NCBI GenBank assembly: GCA_019417045.1
Contig: DXWE01000025.1
Location: 627-15,602 of the forward strand
DNA: 14,976 nucleotides
Direction of reading: 5' to 3'
Source of the DNA: Oscillospiraceae bacterium
Lineage (GTDB): Bacteria; Bacillota; Clostridia; Oscillospirales; Acutalibacteraceae
Shown here: positions 1 through 7,099 of the stretch, in pieces
Position numbering within the stretch: position 1 is the first letter of the stretch
Layout: the number at the start of each line of letters is the position of its first letter
Notes under the pieces: generated by a model
What the model was told of the DNA's origin: nothing
The model's database searches: none
What the model saw: the letters and a program-made list of their open reading frames with translations, nothing else
Translations under genes and position numbers: made by a program

Positions 1-525
1 GGGCGTGATCCGCTGCGGGATTTCGAGACGATCAACCGGGAGCTGGCGGCGTACAGCCCGGCGCTCGCCGAGCGGCCGATGGTCGTGGCGGGCAACAAGT
101 GCGACCTCGCGACCGACGAGCAGCTGCAATCCTTTGCACGGGCGATGGAGGAGCGGGGCCTCCCCTATTTCCCGCTGATGGCCGCGATTGCGCACGGTAC
201 CGACGCGCTCGTGAAATACTGCGCGGCCCGGCTGCAAACCCTGCCTCCCATACGGGAGTTCGAGGCGCAGCCGCCTCCCGCATTCGACGAGGCCGCGCTT
301 GCCGACCGCTCGGTGAGGATCGAGAACCACGACGGCGTGTTCTTTGTAGCGGGTAAGTGGCTGCTGCGCCTGATGGGATCGGTCAATTTCAACGACTACG
401 AAAGCCTGCAATATTTCGAGCGGGTACTCCGCTCGACCGGCGTGATCGACGCGCTCGAACAGGCCGGTATAGAGGACGGCGACACGGTGAGTATCTATGA
501 TTTTGAATTCACATTTGTCCGGTGA
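1..525 (+). CDS. obgE: GTPase Obg/CgtA, 3' part (5' end outside window)
   Basis: This is the C-terminal 174 residues of the Obg GTPase, open from the first base of the window. Obg is a ribosome-associated GTPase that acts in late 50S assembly and stress control. The frame begins with GRDPLRDFETINREL, which is typical of the Obg G domain just before the G4 motif. G4 appears as NKCD (NKxD, guanine specificity). After the G domain comes the Obg-specific C-terminal (OCT) domain, roughly the last 75 residues, ending in SIYDFEFTFVR. The N-terminal glycine-rich OBG fold and the P-loop lie upstream of the window. The stop codon overlaps the start of mrnC by 29 bases, so the two genes are probably co-translated. 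Identification is from family sequence recall and is secure. Confidence 0.95.
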   Translation, partial: GRDPLRDFETINRELAAYSPALAERPMVVAGNKCDLATDEQLQSFARAMEERGLPYFPLMAAIAHGTDALVKYCAARLQTLPPIREFEAQPPPAFDEAALADRSVRIENHDGVFFVAGKWLLRLMGSVNFNDYESLQYFERVLRSTGVIDALEQAGIEDGDTVSIYDFEFTFVR

Positions 526-928
526 CGGGGCGGACGGAAACCGGCTGTACCCGGAGGCGGTCGACCCGCGCGTGCTCAGCCCGCAGACGCTCGCGTTCAT
601 TGGGGACGGGGTGTACGAGCTGATGGTGCGGGAGAAGCTCGTGTGTGAGGCCAACCGGCCCGCCGGCGCGCTGCACAGGCTCTCGGTCTCGCTCGTGCGC
701 GCAGAGGCGCAGGCACAGGCGGCAAAGCGGATTCTGCCGCTGTTGAGCGAGGAGGAACTGGCCGTGTTCCGGCGTGGGCGCAACGCCCACACGGCGCGTA
801 CCGACCCGGACTACCACAGCGCAACCGCGCTCGAGGCGCTGTTCGGATACATATATCTGCGCGGAGACATCGACCGGTTGCGGGCGTTGTTTGCACATAG
901 CATGGAGGACACAGGCTCCGGTTTGTGA
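497..928 (+). CDS. mrnC: Mini-ribonuclease III (23S rRNA maturation)
   Basis: This 143-residue protein is a single RNase III catalytic domain without a dsRNA-binding domain, which defines Mini-III. In Bacillus Mini-III trims the ends of the 23S rRNA precursor, helped by ribosomal protein L3. Visible hallmarks are LAFIGDGVYELMVREKL (D37 in the catalytic loop), the RRGRNA segment near residues 92-97, and YHSATALEALFGYIYL, where E113 is the second catalytic acid. The ATG at 497 lies inside the obgE reading frame, with a modest GGTGA site about 6 bases upstream (486-490). A shorter start would cut into the domain. The overlap with obgE links two ribosome-biogenesis factors in one transcript. Confidence 0.93.
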   Translation: MILNSHLSGDGADGNRLYPEAVDPRVLSPQTLAFIGDGVYELMVREKLVCEANRPAGALHRLSVSLVRAEAQAQAAKRILPLLSEEELAVFRRGRNAHTARTDPDYHSATALEALFGYIYLRGDIDRLRALFAHSMEDTGSGL

Positions 929-955
929 TGGATGCGAAAGGTGTGAGCAGCGAGG

Positions 956-1864
956 ATGAATAAGAAAAAGTGGCTGGGGTGGACGGATACGAAAGCGGGT
1001 CAGCTCCTGCTGGACAGCGGGGCCTATCTGCTCGGAAGCGTGCTGTATGGGCTGTCGGTCAATCTGTTCACCGCCTCGAACGACTTTGTGCCGGGCGGTG
1101 TCACCGGTATTGCCATGCTGATCCACTACGGATTGCCGCAGGCGCCGATCGGCCTGCTGATCCTGCTGATCAACATCCCCCTGCTGCTTCTCGCCTGGTG
1201 GCGGATCGGACATGGGTTCGCGATCCGCACCGCCGTTGTCACGGTGCTCTCCTCCCTGCTCATCGATGGGATGGGCCTGCTGCCGTTTGTCCAGCCCTTT
1301 GTGGCGGCCGACGCGGGCGGTAAAATCCTCGCGGCGGTGTTCGGCGGCGTGCTGATGGGCGCGGGGCTCGGAATTATTTTCGCCCGCGGGGCGACGACCG
1401 GTGGCAGTGAGGTGATCGCCCGTCTGCTCGAGAAACGGTTCCCGTACATCTCTGTCGGCCGGCTGCTGCTCGTGGTAGACGCGCTGGTGGTAGGCGCGTC
1501 GATCCTCGTGTATCGGCAGCTCGAAAGCGCCCTGTACGCCACCATCCTGATCTTTGTGACCTCCCGGGTGATGGACGCGATCCTCTACGGCGGCAACGCC
1601 GGACGGATGTTGCTCATCGTCACGCATAAGGAGCGGGAGACTGCCGAGGCGATCAACACCCGTATGGAGCGCGGCGTCACCATGCTGCAGGCATCCGGCG
1701 CATACACGAAACAGGCACGGCAGGTGCTGCTGTGCGCCGTGCGGCCATCGGAGGTATATGAACTCAGACAGCTGATTAAGGAATTTGATCCCGACGCCTT
1801 CACCATCGTCGTCCCGACCGAACAGGTGCTGGGCGAAGGGTTTCACCGCGAAGAAAACCAATAG
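956..1864 (+). CDS. YitT family integral membrane protein (DUF161 + DUF2179)
   Basis: This 302-residue protein has an N-terminal membrane half and a soluble C-terminal domain, as in the Firmicutes YitT/YqfU family. Hydrophobic segments lie at about residues 22-40, 45-58, 64-82, 92-112, 123-143, 168-186 and 190-208. The conserved small-residue motifs FVPGGVTGIA (44-53) and GATTGGSEVIARL (145-157) are characteristic. Residues of about 217-298 form the cytosolic DUF2179 domain, including LLCAVRPSEVYELRQLIKEFDPDAFTIV. No transport substrate is established for the family, so I give none. An in-frame stop at 944 rules out a longer start. The ribosome site AAAGGTG (937-943) is rather far from the ATG. 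It follows mrnC by 27 bases and probably belongs to the same transcript. Confidence 0.88.
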   Translation: MNKKKWLGWTDTKAGQLLLDSGAYLLGSVLYGLSVNLFTASNDFVPGGVTGIAMLIHYGLPQAPIGLLILLINIPLLLLAWWRIGHGFAIRTAVVTVLSSLLIDGMGLLPFVQPFVAADAGGKILAAVFGGVLMGAGLGIIFARGATTGGSEVIARLLEKRFPYISVGRLLLVVDALVVGASILVYRQLESALYATILIFVTSRVMDAILYGGNAGRMLLIVTHKERETAEAINTRMERGVTMLQASGAYTKQARQVLLCAVRPSEVYELRQLIKEFDPDAFTIVVPTEQVLGEGFHREENQ

Positions 1865-1883
1865 ATACAGGAGGAGAGCGTGT

Positions 1884-2357
1884 ATGGACAGACTGCTGAA
1901 ACTGCTCGACACCAATGCGCGCATGACCAATGCGGAGCTGGCGGTCATGCTGGGCTGTACCGAACAGGAGGTGCAACACCAGATCACTGCCTGGGAGCGC
2001 GCGGGCGTGATCCGGGCGTATAAGGCGGTGATCGACTGGGATCGCACCGACCGGGAATACGTCACCGCGATCATCGAGTTGCGCGTGACTCCCAAGCGCG
2101 ACTACGGATTTGAAAAGCTGGCCGAGACCATCATGCGGTTCGACGAGGTGGAGAGCATCTATCTCATGTCGGGCGGGTACGATTTTGCCATCTTTGTCAG
2201 CGGCCGCACGTTTAAAGAGGTCGCCATGTTCGTGGCCAAACGCCTGTCCACCCTGGACTCGGTCATCTCGACAGCCACCCATTTCGTACTGCGGCGGTAC
2301 AAGGAGAACAACGTGCTGTTTTTGGGCGAGGAAAAAGACGAGAGAGGGGCCAAATGA
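1884..2357 (+). CDS. Lrp/AsnC family transcriptional regulator
   Basis: This 157-residue regulator begins with a winged helix-turn-helix (about residues 3-50: LLKLLDTNARMTNAELAVMLGC then QHQITAWERAGVI). It ends with an RAM/AsnC ligand-binding and oligomerisation domain (about 62-137) that carries the signature MSGGYDFAIFV. Such proteins are feast/famine regulators that usually sense amino acids. The ATG at 1884 was chosen because AGGAGGAGAG lies just upstream (1868-1877) and because the protein then starts exactly at the helix-turn-helix. A longer reading from 1785 would overlap the yitT coding end. The stop overlaps the start of the aminotransferase gene by 4 bases (ATGA), so the pair is translationally coupled. 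Control of amino-acid transamination is a reasonable inference. Confidence 0.92.
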   Translation: MDRLLKLLDTNARMTNAELAVMLGCTEQEVQHQITAWERAGVIRAYKAVIDWDRTDREYVTAIIELRVTPKRDYGFEKLAETIMRFDEVESIYLMSGGYDFAIFVSGRTFKEVAMFVAKRLSTLDSVISTATHFVLRRYKENNVLFLGEEKDERGAK

Positions 2358-3532
2358 GTCTCATGAACTACGATTCTATAGTCAACCCGGTGTTGTCCTC
2401 CCTGCCGCCGTCCGGGATTCGCCGGTTTTTCGATATGGCAAACGAGATGGAGGACGTCATCACCCTCACGATCGGTGAGCCGGACTTCTCCACCCCCTGG
2501 CATATCCGGCAGGCGGGCATCGAGACGCTCGAGCAGGGCAAGACCTGGTATTCCCCGAACGCGGGTTTTTCCCAGCTGCGGCAGTCGATCAGCGCATACA
2601 TACAGCGCCGGTTTGGGATCACCTACGATCCGCAGCACGAGGTGGTCGTGACCGTTGGGGGAAGTGAAGCGATCGATCTGTGCTTTCGCACGGTGCTCTC
2701 TCCGGGCGACGAGGTGCTCATCCCGATGCCGAGCTTTGTGTGCTATGCGCCGCTCACCACCATGGCCGGCGGGGTGCCGGTGCCGCTCGTCACCCGCGCA
2801 GAAGACGGGTTCCGCCTGACCGCCGAGGCCGTGCGAAAGGCCATCACCCCCAGGACCAAGCTGCTGGTGCTCCCCTTCCCGAACAACCCGACGGGCGCCG
2901 TGCTCCGCCGGAAGCATCTGGAGGAAATCGCCGACGTGCTGCGCGGGACAAGCATCCTGGTGTTGTCGGACGAGATATACGGCGAGCTGACCTACGGGAA
3001 AGAGCGCCACGTGAGCTTTGCCTCGATACCCGGCATGCAGGAGCGCACACTGCTTGTCAACGGGTTTTCCAAGTCCTACGCCATGACCGGATGGCGGCTC
3101 GGCTATGCCTGCGGGCCCGCTCCGATTCTCTCACAGATGCTCAAACTGCACCAGTACGGCATCATGTGCGCGCCGACCACCGCGCAATACGCCGCCATCG
3201 AGGCCATGCAAAACGGGGACGATGATGTGGAGCAGATGCGCGGGGAATACGATACCCGCCGGTGCTTTATCACCGACGCGCTCAACCGGATGGGGCTGAC
3301 CTGTTTTGAGCCGGAGGGTGCCTTTTATGTGTTTCCCTCCATCGCCATCACCGGCCTGAGCTCGGAGGAGTTCTGCGACCGGCTGCTCCATGAACAGCGG
3401 GTGGCCGTCGTGCCGGGTACGGCATTTGGCGCGTGTGGGGAGGGGTTTGTGCGCATCTCGTACTGCTATTCCCTCAAGCACATCCGCCAAGCCATGCAGC
3501 GGCTGGAGGAATTTCTCCGGCAGTTTCGCTGA
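2354..3532 (+). CDS. Class I/II fold PLP-dependent aminotransferase
   Basis: This 392-residue protein is a fold-type I aminotransferase of the AspC/PatA-like subgroup. It would move amino groups between an amino acid and a 2-oxo acid in the cytosol. Visible features are IGEPDFSTP (40-48), the NPTG motif (178-181), the SDEIYGEL segment with the cofactor-contacting D206 and Y209, and FSKSYAMTGWRLGY, where K240 forms the Schiff base with PLP. FVRISYC contains R367, the expected substrate-carboxylate arginine. The length is normal. It is coupled by an ATGA overlap to the preceding Lrp/AsnC gene, which is a common pairing in Firmicutes. The amino-acid substrate cannot be read from the sequence, so no symbol is given. 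A second in-frame ATG three codons later (MNYD) is a possible alternative start. Confidence 0.92.
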   Translation: MSLMNYDSIVNPVLSSLPPSGIRRFFDMANEMEDVITLTIGEPDFSTPWHIRQAGIETLEQGKTWYSPNAGFSQLRQSISAYIQRRFGITYDPQHEVVVTVGGSEAIDLCFRTVLSPGDEVLIPMPSFVCYAPLTTMAGGVPVPLVTRAEDGFRLTAEAVRKAITPRTKLLVLPFPNNPTGAVLRRKHLEEIADVLRGTSILVLSDEIYGELTYGKERHVSFASIPGMQERTLLVNGFSKSYAMTGWRLGYACGPAPILSQMLKLHQYGIMCAPTTAQYAAIEAMQNGDDDVEQMRGEYDTRRCFITDALNRMGLTCFEPEGAFYVFPSIAITGLSSEEFCDRLLHEQRVAVVPGTAFGACGEGFVRISYCYSLKHIRQAMQRLEEFLRQFR

Positions 3533-3546
3533 CGGGAGGAGACCGT

Positions 3547-4410
3547 ATGCTGATCGAACGTGCGCCTGCAAAACTCAACCTCACCCTGGACGTCGTCGGC
3601 AGGCGGGCGGATGGATATCATGAGATCCGCACCGTGATGCAGGCGGTCGATCTGTGCGACGAGGTGGCGCTGAGCCGCACCGACGGCGGCGGGATCCGGC
3701 TGAGCCTGTCCGATCCCTCCCTGCCGGCGGACGGCAGCAACAGTTGTCACAAAGCCGCCATGTGCTTTCTGGAGGCCACCCGCCTCCCCTGCCCGGGCGT
3801 ATCCATTCACGTGACCAAACGCATCCCGCAGCAGGCGGGGCTCGCCGGCGGGAGCGCAGACGCGGCGGCGGTGCTCCGGGGGCTGAACCGGCTGTTTGGC
3901 GCGGGGCTTTCCGCCCGGGCGCTGTGTGAGATCGGCGCGCGCGTGGGTGCGGATGTCCCCTTTTGTATAGAAGGCGGGGCGGCGCTGGCGACCGGGATCG
4001 GGGAACAGCTTGCTCCCCTGCCGCCCCTGCGGGACGTGTGGATCGTCATCGCCAAGCCGCCGGTCGGCGTGTCAACCCAGGCCGCATATGCGGCAATCGA
4101 TACGACCGCCATGCCCTTGACACGGCCGGCGGAAACGCGTATGATAGAGGCGTTGGGGAAAGGGGATCCGGCGCTGGCCGGCTCGCTGCTGTGCAACGTC
4201 TTTGAGCAGGTGCTCTCCCTGCCGGCGGTGTCTGAGATCCGGCGGGAAATGGCGGCCTTTTCCCCGCTCGGCAGCGCGATGACCGGCAGTGGTTCCGCGG
4301 TGTTTTCCCTGTTTGCCAGCGAAATCGCCGCACAAAACTGCGCTACTGCCCTGGCTGCGCGCCGGCAGACATTTGTGTGTTGTCCCCTGCCCCGATCGCC
4401 GCTCTCCTAG
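3547..4410 (+). CDS. ispE: 4-diphosphocytidyl-2-C-methyl-D-erythritol kinase (IspE)
   Basis: This 287-residue GHMP kinase phosphorylates CDP-methylerythritol at the 2-hydroxyl with ATP, the fourth step of the non-mevalonate isoprenoid pathway. The N-terminus APAKLNLTLDVVGRRADGYHEI is diagnostic, with K9 as a catalytic-site lysine. The ATP-binding loop is QQAGLAGGSADAAA (about 95-108). D136 in GADVPFC is the catalytic aspartate, and GSAMTGSGSAVFSLF is the C-terminal GHMP motif. The ATG at 3547 was chosen over an upstream reading from 3433 because GGGAGGA (3534-3540) precedes it and the family N-terminus starts there. It follows the aminotransferase by 14 bases. The tRNA-Arg gene starts only 19 bases after the stop, with no terminator between them. 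Confidence 0.95.
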   Translation: MLIERAPAKLNLTLDVVGRRADGYHEIRTVMQAVDLCDEVALSRTDGGGIRLSLSDPSLPADGSNSCHKAAMCFLEATRLPCPGVSIHVTKRIPQQAGLAGGSADAAAVLRGLNRLFGAGLSARALCEIGARVGADVPFCIEGGAALATGIGEQLAPLPPLRDVWIVIAKPPVGVSTQAAYAAIDTTAMPLTRPAETRMIEALGKGDPALAGSLLCNVFEQVLSLPAVSEIRREMAAFSPLGSAMTGSGSAVFSLFASEIAAQNCATALAARRQTFVCCPLPRSPLS

Positions 4411-4429
4411 CCCATTTTCCTCCGTACAG

Positions 4430-4504
4430 GCCCCCTTAGTTAAATGGATATAACGGTCCCCTCCTAAGGGACAATTATCAGTTCGATTCTGGTAGGGGGT
4501 GCCA
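4430..4504 (+). tRNA. tRNA-Arg (anticodon CCU), CCA encoded
   Basis: A complete cloverleaf can be drawn. The acceptor stem is GCCCCCT (4430-4436) with AGGGGGT (4494-4500); its terminal pair is a G-U wobble. The D stem is GTTA/TAAC with loop AATGGATA. The anticodon stem is GTCCC/GGGAC with loop CTCCTAA, giving anticodon CCT at 4463-4465, which reads AGG (Arg). The T stem is ATCAG/CTGGT with one G-U pair and loop TTCGATT. The discriminator is G4501 and CCA is genomically encoded (4502-4504). The gene is 19 bases after ispE, which suggests processing from a shared transcript. tRNA-Arg genes are frequent integration sites, and an accessory operon follows this one. Confidence 0.96.
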
Positions 4505-4505
4505 G

Positions 4506-4541
4506 ACAGGGGACGCAGCCTCGGGCTGCGTCCCCTGTTTT
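4506..4541 (+). terminator. Rho-independent terminator after tRNA-Arg
   Basis: A perfect 15-bp inverted repeat (arms 4506-4520 and 4524-4538) closes on a 3-base loop TCG and runs into TTTT. It begins one base after the encoded CCA. It should end the obgE-to-tRNA transcript and insulate it from the dnd promoter. The T run is short, but the GC-rich stem is very strong. Confidence 0.85.
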
Positions 4542-4579
4542 GTCTGCGCAAAAGTCCTCTCGTCAAAAATATTCCTTTA

Positions 4580-4608
4580 TTGACAAAATATATACTTAAG
4601 TATATACT
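4580..4608 (+). promoter_or_regulatory. Near-consensus sigma-A promoter of the dnd operon
   Basis: TTGACA (4580-4585), a 17-base spacer and TATACT (4603-4608) form an almost perfect housekeeping promoter in an otherwise GC-rich region. Transcription would start near 4615, leaving a leader of about 23 bases before the dndB GTG codon. AGGGAGGA at 4626-4633 serves as ribosome site. Confidence 0.82.
4589..4606. promoter_or_regulatory. 18-bp palindrome within the dnd promoter, candidate operator
   Basis: TATATACTTAAGTATATA is a perfect 18-bp palindrome that fills most of the spacer and the first four bases of the -10 box. A nested 10-bp palindrome, AGTATATACT (4599-4608), covers the whole -10 box. 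A protein bound here would block RNA polymerase, so the layout fits a repressor operator. DndB is reported to repress the dnd-type operon in Salmonella by binding its promoter, which makes DndB the first candidate. An unlinked regulator is possible. The site is AT-rich, so chance palindromy in promoter sequence contributes to the uncertainty. Confidence 0.6.
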
Positions 4609-4637
4609 GACAGTATCATGGTTTCAGGGAGGACGCC

Positions 4638-5708
4638 GTGGATTTTGCCTATCGCTTTCCGGCTGTCAGAGGAAGGCAGGCCCGCCGGGACTACTATATT
4701 GCCATGGTCCCGCTGTGTCTGCTGGCCAGGCTGTTTGTCAACGACGACGAGTTTGTCCTGCCGGAATACCGGGCGCAGCGGAAGCTGAACACGTCCCGCA
4801 TTCCGGTCATCAAGCGGTATATGCTGGACAACCGGGACACCTATGTGTTTTCGGCGCTGGCGGCCGCCATCGACGGGGAATACCGGTTCGTTGCGGACGC
4901 TGCCGTGGACACCGGCCTGTTGGAAGTGGATCTGAACGCGCGGTTTCTGATTGTCGACGGGCAGCACCGGAAGGCGGCCATTCTGGCGGCTCTGGAGGAA
5001 GATCCCACCCTGGGGCGGGAGACCATCTCCATCGTGCTGTATGAGGACCGGGGGCTTTCGCGCAGCCAGCAGATGTTCACCGACCTGAACAAGCATGCTG
5101 TCAAGACGTCGAACTCGATCGCGGAACTGTACGACTCACGGGATCCGCTCGCGGTCGCCACGCGGCGGGTGATCGCGCAGATCCCCTTTTTCAACACCTA
5201 TACGGACAAGGAAAAGGATATCCTGGGAAAGTATTCCTCCAGCCTGTTTACACTGAATACCTTTTACCATGCCAACCGGAAAATTCTCCGGAAACACATC
5301 TGTGACCCCACGGCAGAGCAGTTTTTGCTGACGTATTGGACCGGTGTGGTGGAGCACATGGCACTGTGGAATGAGCTGGTCCGGCGGGAGATCAACAAGA
5401 TCAGCCTGCGGGAGAACTATATCGTCACCCAATCGGTGTGTATCCAGGCGTTGGGATATCTGGGAGGGTATCTGTGGGATCACCCGGATATTTCCATTTC
5501 CCGGGCACTCGAACGGATGGACCGGATCGACTGGTCCCGTGGCTCTGCCCTGTGGCAGAGGCGGACGATCCGGGAGAACGGCAAGATCATCAACAGCGAA
5601 GCCGCCGCGCTGCTGACCTGTATCGCGATCAAAGGGCAATTGGGGTTGGCGCTGACGGCGGAGGAAGCGGAGCGCGAACACGCCTTTGACGGGGAGAATT
5701 CAATATGA
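4638..5708 (+). CDS. dndB: DNA phosphorothioation protein DndB (DGQHR domain)
   Basis: This 356-residue protein matches DndB, the member of the Dnd system that is dispensable for modification and reported to regulate transcription of the operon. The N-terminus FPAVRGRQARRDYYIAMVPL and LPEYRAQRKLNTSRIPVIKRYML are typical. The family motif DGQHR lies at residues 107-111 (FLIVDGQHRKAAI). It is followed by the conserved QQMFTDLNKHAVKTSNSI stretch (about 144-161). Translation starts at a GTG at 4638 with AGGGAGGA just upstream. The ATG at 4618 is in another frame. The stop overlaps the dndC start by 4 bases (ATGA). It is the first gene after the palindromic promoter, as expected for an autoregulator. 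Confidence 0.92.
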   Translation: MDFAYRFPAVRGRQARRDYYIAMVPLCLLARLFVNDDEFVLPEYRAQRKLNTSRIPVIKRYMLDNRDTYVFSALAAAIDGEYRFVADAAVDTGLLEVDLNARFLIVDGQHRKAAILAALEEDPTLGRETISIVLYEDRGLSRSQQMFTDLNKHAVKTSNSIAELYDSRDPLAVATRRVIAQIPFFNTYTDKEKDILGKYSSSLFTLNTFYHANRKILRKHICDPTAEQFLLTYWTGVVEHMALWNELVRREINKISLRENYIVTQSVCIQALGYLGGYLWDHPDISISRALERMDRIDWSRGSALWQRRTIRENGKIINSEAAALLTCIAIKGQLGLALTAEEAEREHAFDGENSI

Positions 5709-7099
5709 ATACAGAGAGTGCGCAGGCGTACCAGAATATTCTCGACGAGATGCGGCTCGTCTATCTGCACGACCAACGCCCCTGGATGATCGGCTTCAGC
5801 GGCGGCAAGGACTCAACGCTGCTGTGCCAGCTGGTGTTTGAGATGTTGCAGACGCTGCAGCCGTTTGAGAGAACCAAAAAGGTCTATATCGTCACCTCGG
5901 ACACCGGGGTGGAAAACCCCATCATCCGGTCGTATATGCACCGGATGAGTGCGGCGATCAACGAGGCCAGCGAGGCGCAGCGCCTCCATGTAGAGGCGCA
6001 TATCATCTATCCGGATCCCCGGCAGTCCTTTTGGAGCATGGTGATCGGACGGGGGTACCCGACGCCGGAACCCCCGGGATTCCGCTGGTGTACCGAGCGG
6101 CTGAAGATCGCCCCCTCCAACAAGTTCACCTATGAGACCATCCAGAAAAACGGGGAGATCGTCATTCTGCTCGGGGTGCGGAAAGCCGAGAGCGTTTCGC
6201 GGGCCAAGGCCATCACGTCGCGGGAGATTGAGGGAAAGATCCTCAGCCCCCATCCCTCCATCCCGCAGGCGTACGTCTATCGCCCGCTGTCGGACATCAA
6301 AAACGAGAATGTGTGGGAATACCTGCTGCGGGGCGACGGAAAGAGCGCCTGGGGCACGGACAACCATTATCTGTTCAACCTCTACCAGGGGGAACCCATG
6401 GGCGAGGAACAGAGTGTGGTGGGCGAGGTGGACAAGGACCGGATCCCGGTGACGGGCCACTCCCGGTTTGGCTGCTGGTGCTGCACGATGGTCAAAGAGG
6501 ACAAATCGCTGAAGAATTTTATCGATCATGGGGCAAAGGAGCTGCGTCCGCTGCGGGACTTCCGCGACTGGCTGGTCTCCATCCGGGACAACCCCGACGC
6601 GCGGGACAAAAAGCGCCGCAACGGCACCGTATACCTGATGCCGGACGGCACCTACGGCCTGGGGCCGTTTACGATGGAAAAACGGCAGGAAATCCCCTCC
6701 CGTCTGCTCGCGCTGGAGGAGGAGACCGGATTTGAACTGATCTCCCTGGACGAGCTGAAGGAGATCGACCGGCTGTGGGACCTGGAGGGGGATCTGTCCC
6801 GTCGGGCGCTGGTGGATCTGTATTATCAGGCAAAAGGGAAGCGGTTGCCGTGGGACGCGGTGAAGCGCGCCAAGTATTCCGAGGAGGAGCTCTCGCTGAT
6901 CCGGCGCCTGGCCGACCGGTACGATGTGCCCTTCGATCTGATGTCGCAGCTGATGACAACCGTGGACAACACCAAATTTTTCACCCGCTCCTCTGTCACG
7001 ATCAAGGAAGTGGAACGGCTGATCAATCAGGGCTGGCTGCATTTTGAGTATATAAGGGGGGAGCTCCCGGGTGAGAATCAGCCGGATCGCCGTCTGTAA
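5705..7099 (+). CDS. dndC: DNA phosphorothioation protein DndC (PAPS-reductase-like, Fe-S)
   Basis: This 464-residue protein is the DndC sulfurtransferase component. It has ATP pyrophosphatase activity and takes part in sulfur transfer to the DNA backbone. The PP-loop SGGKDS is at residues 32-37 (GFSGGKDSTLLCQLVFE), followed by VTSDTGVENPIIRSYM (about 63-78). FRWCTERLKI carries C129, and GCWCCTM carries C257, C259 and C260. These four cysteines are the probable ligands of the 4Fe-4S cluster known for DndC. Residues beyond about 300 form a DndC-specific C-terminal region. The gene is coupled to dndB by ATGA and overlaps dndD by 29 bases. All key residues are present, so the enzyme appears intact. 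Confidence 0.95.
   Translation: MNTESAQAYQNILDEMRLVYLHDQRPWMIGFSGGKDSTLLCQLVFEMLQTLQPFERTKKVYIVTSDTGVENPIIRSYMHRMSAAINEASEAQRLHVEAHIIYPDPRQSFWSMVIGRGYPTPEPPGFRWCTERLKIAPSNKFTYETIQKNGEIVILLGVRKAESVSRAKAITSREIEGKILSPHPSIPQAYVYRPLSDIKNENVWEYLLRGDGKSAWGTDNHYLFNLYQGEPMGEEQSVVGEVDKDRIPVTGHSRFGCWCCTMVKEDKSLKNFIDHGAKELRPLRDFRDWLVSIRDNPDARDKKRRNGTVYLMPDGTYGLGPFTMEKRQEIPSRLLALEEETGFELISLDELKEIDRLWDLEGDLSRRALVDLYYQAKGKRLPWDAVKRAKYSEEELSLIRRLADRYDVPFDLMSQLMTTVDNTKFFTRSSVTIKEVERLINQGWLHFEYIRGELPGENQPDRRL

Noticed and set aside
1785..1883. Longer N-terminus for the Lrp/AsnC regulator
   Set aside because: The extension lies within the end of yitT in another frame, lacks a ribosome site, and the family starts at the helix-turn-helix encoded from 1884.
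509..2095. 528-codon open frame on the - strand
   Set aside because: It is fully antisense to mrnC, yitT and the Lrp gene, which are recognised families. Its His/Gln/Arg-rich translation resembles no family and reflects high GC with few stop codons.
3433..3546. Upstream start for ispE at 3433
   Set aside because: It would overlap 100 bases of the aminotransferase gene, and the conserved IspE N-terminus begins at the ATG at 3547, which has its own ribosome site.
5813..7042. 409-codon open frame on the - strand
   Set aside because: It is the antisense shadow of dndC, where motifs and overlaps show the + strand is coding.
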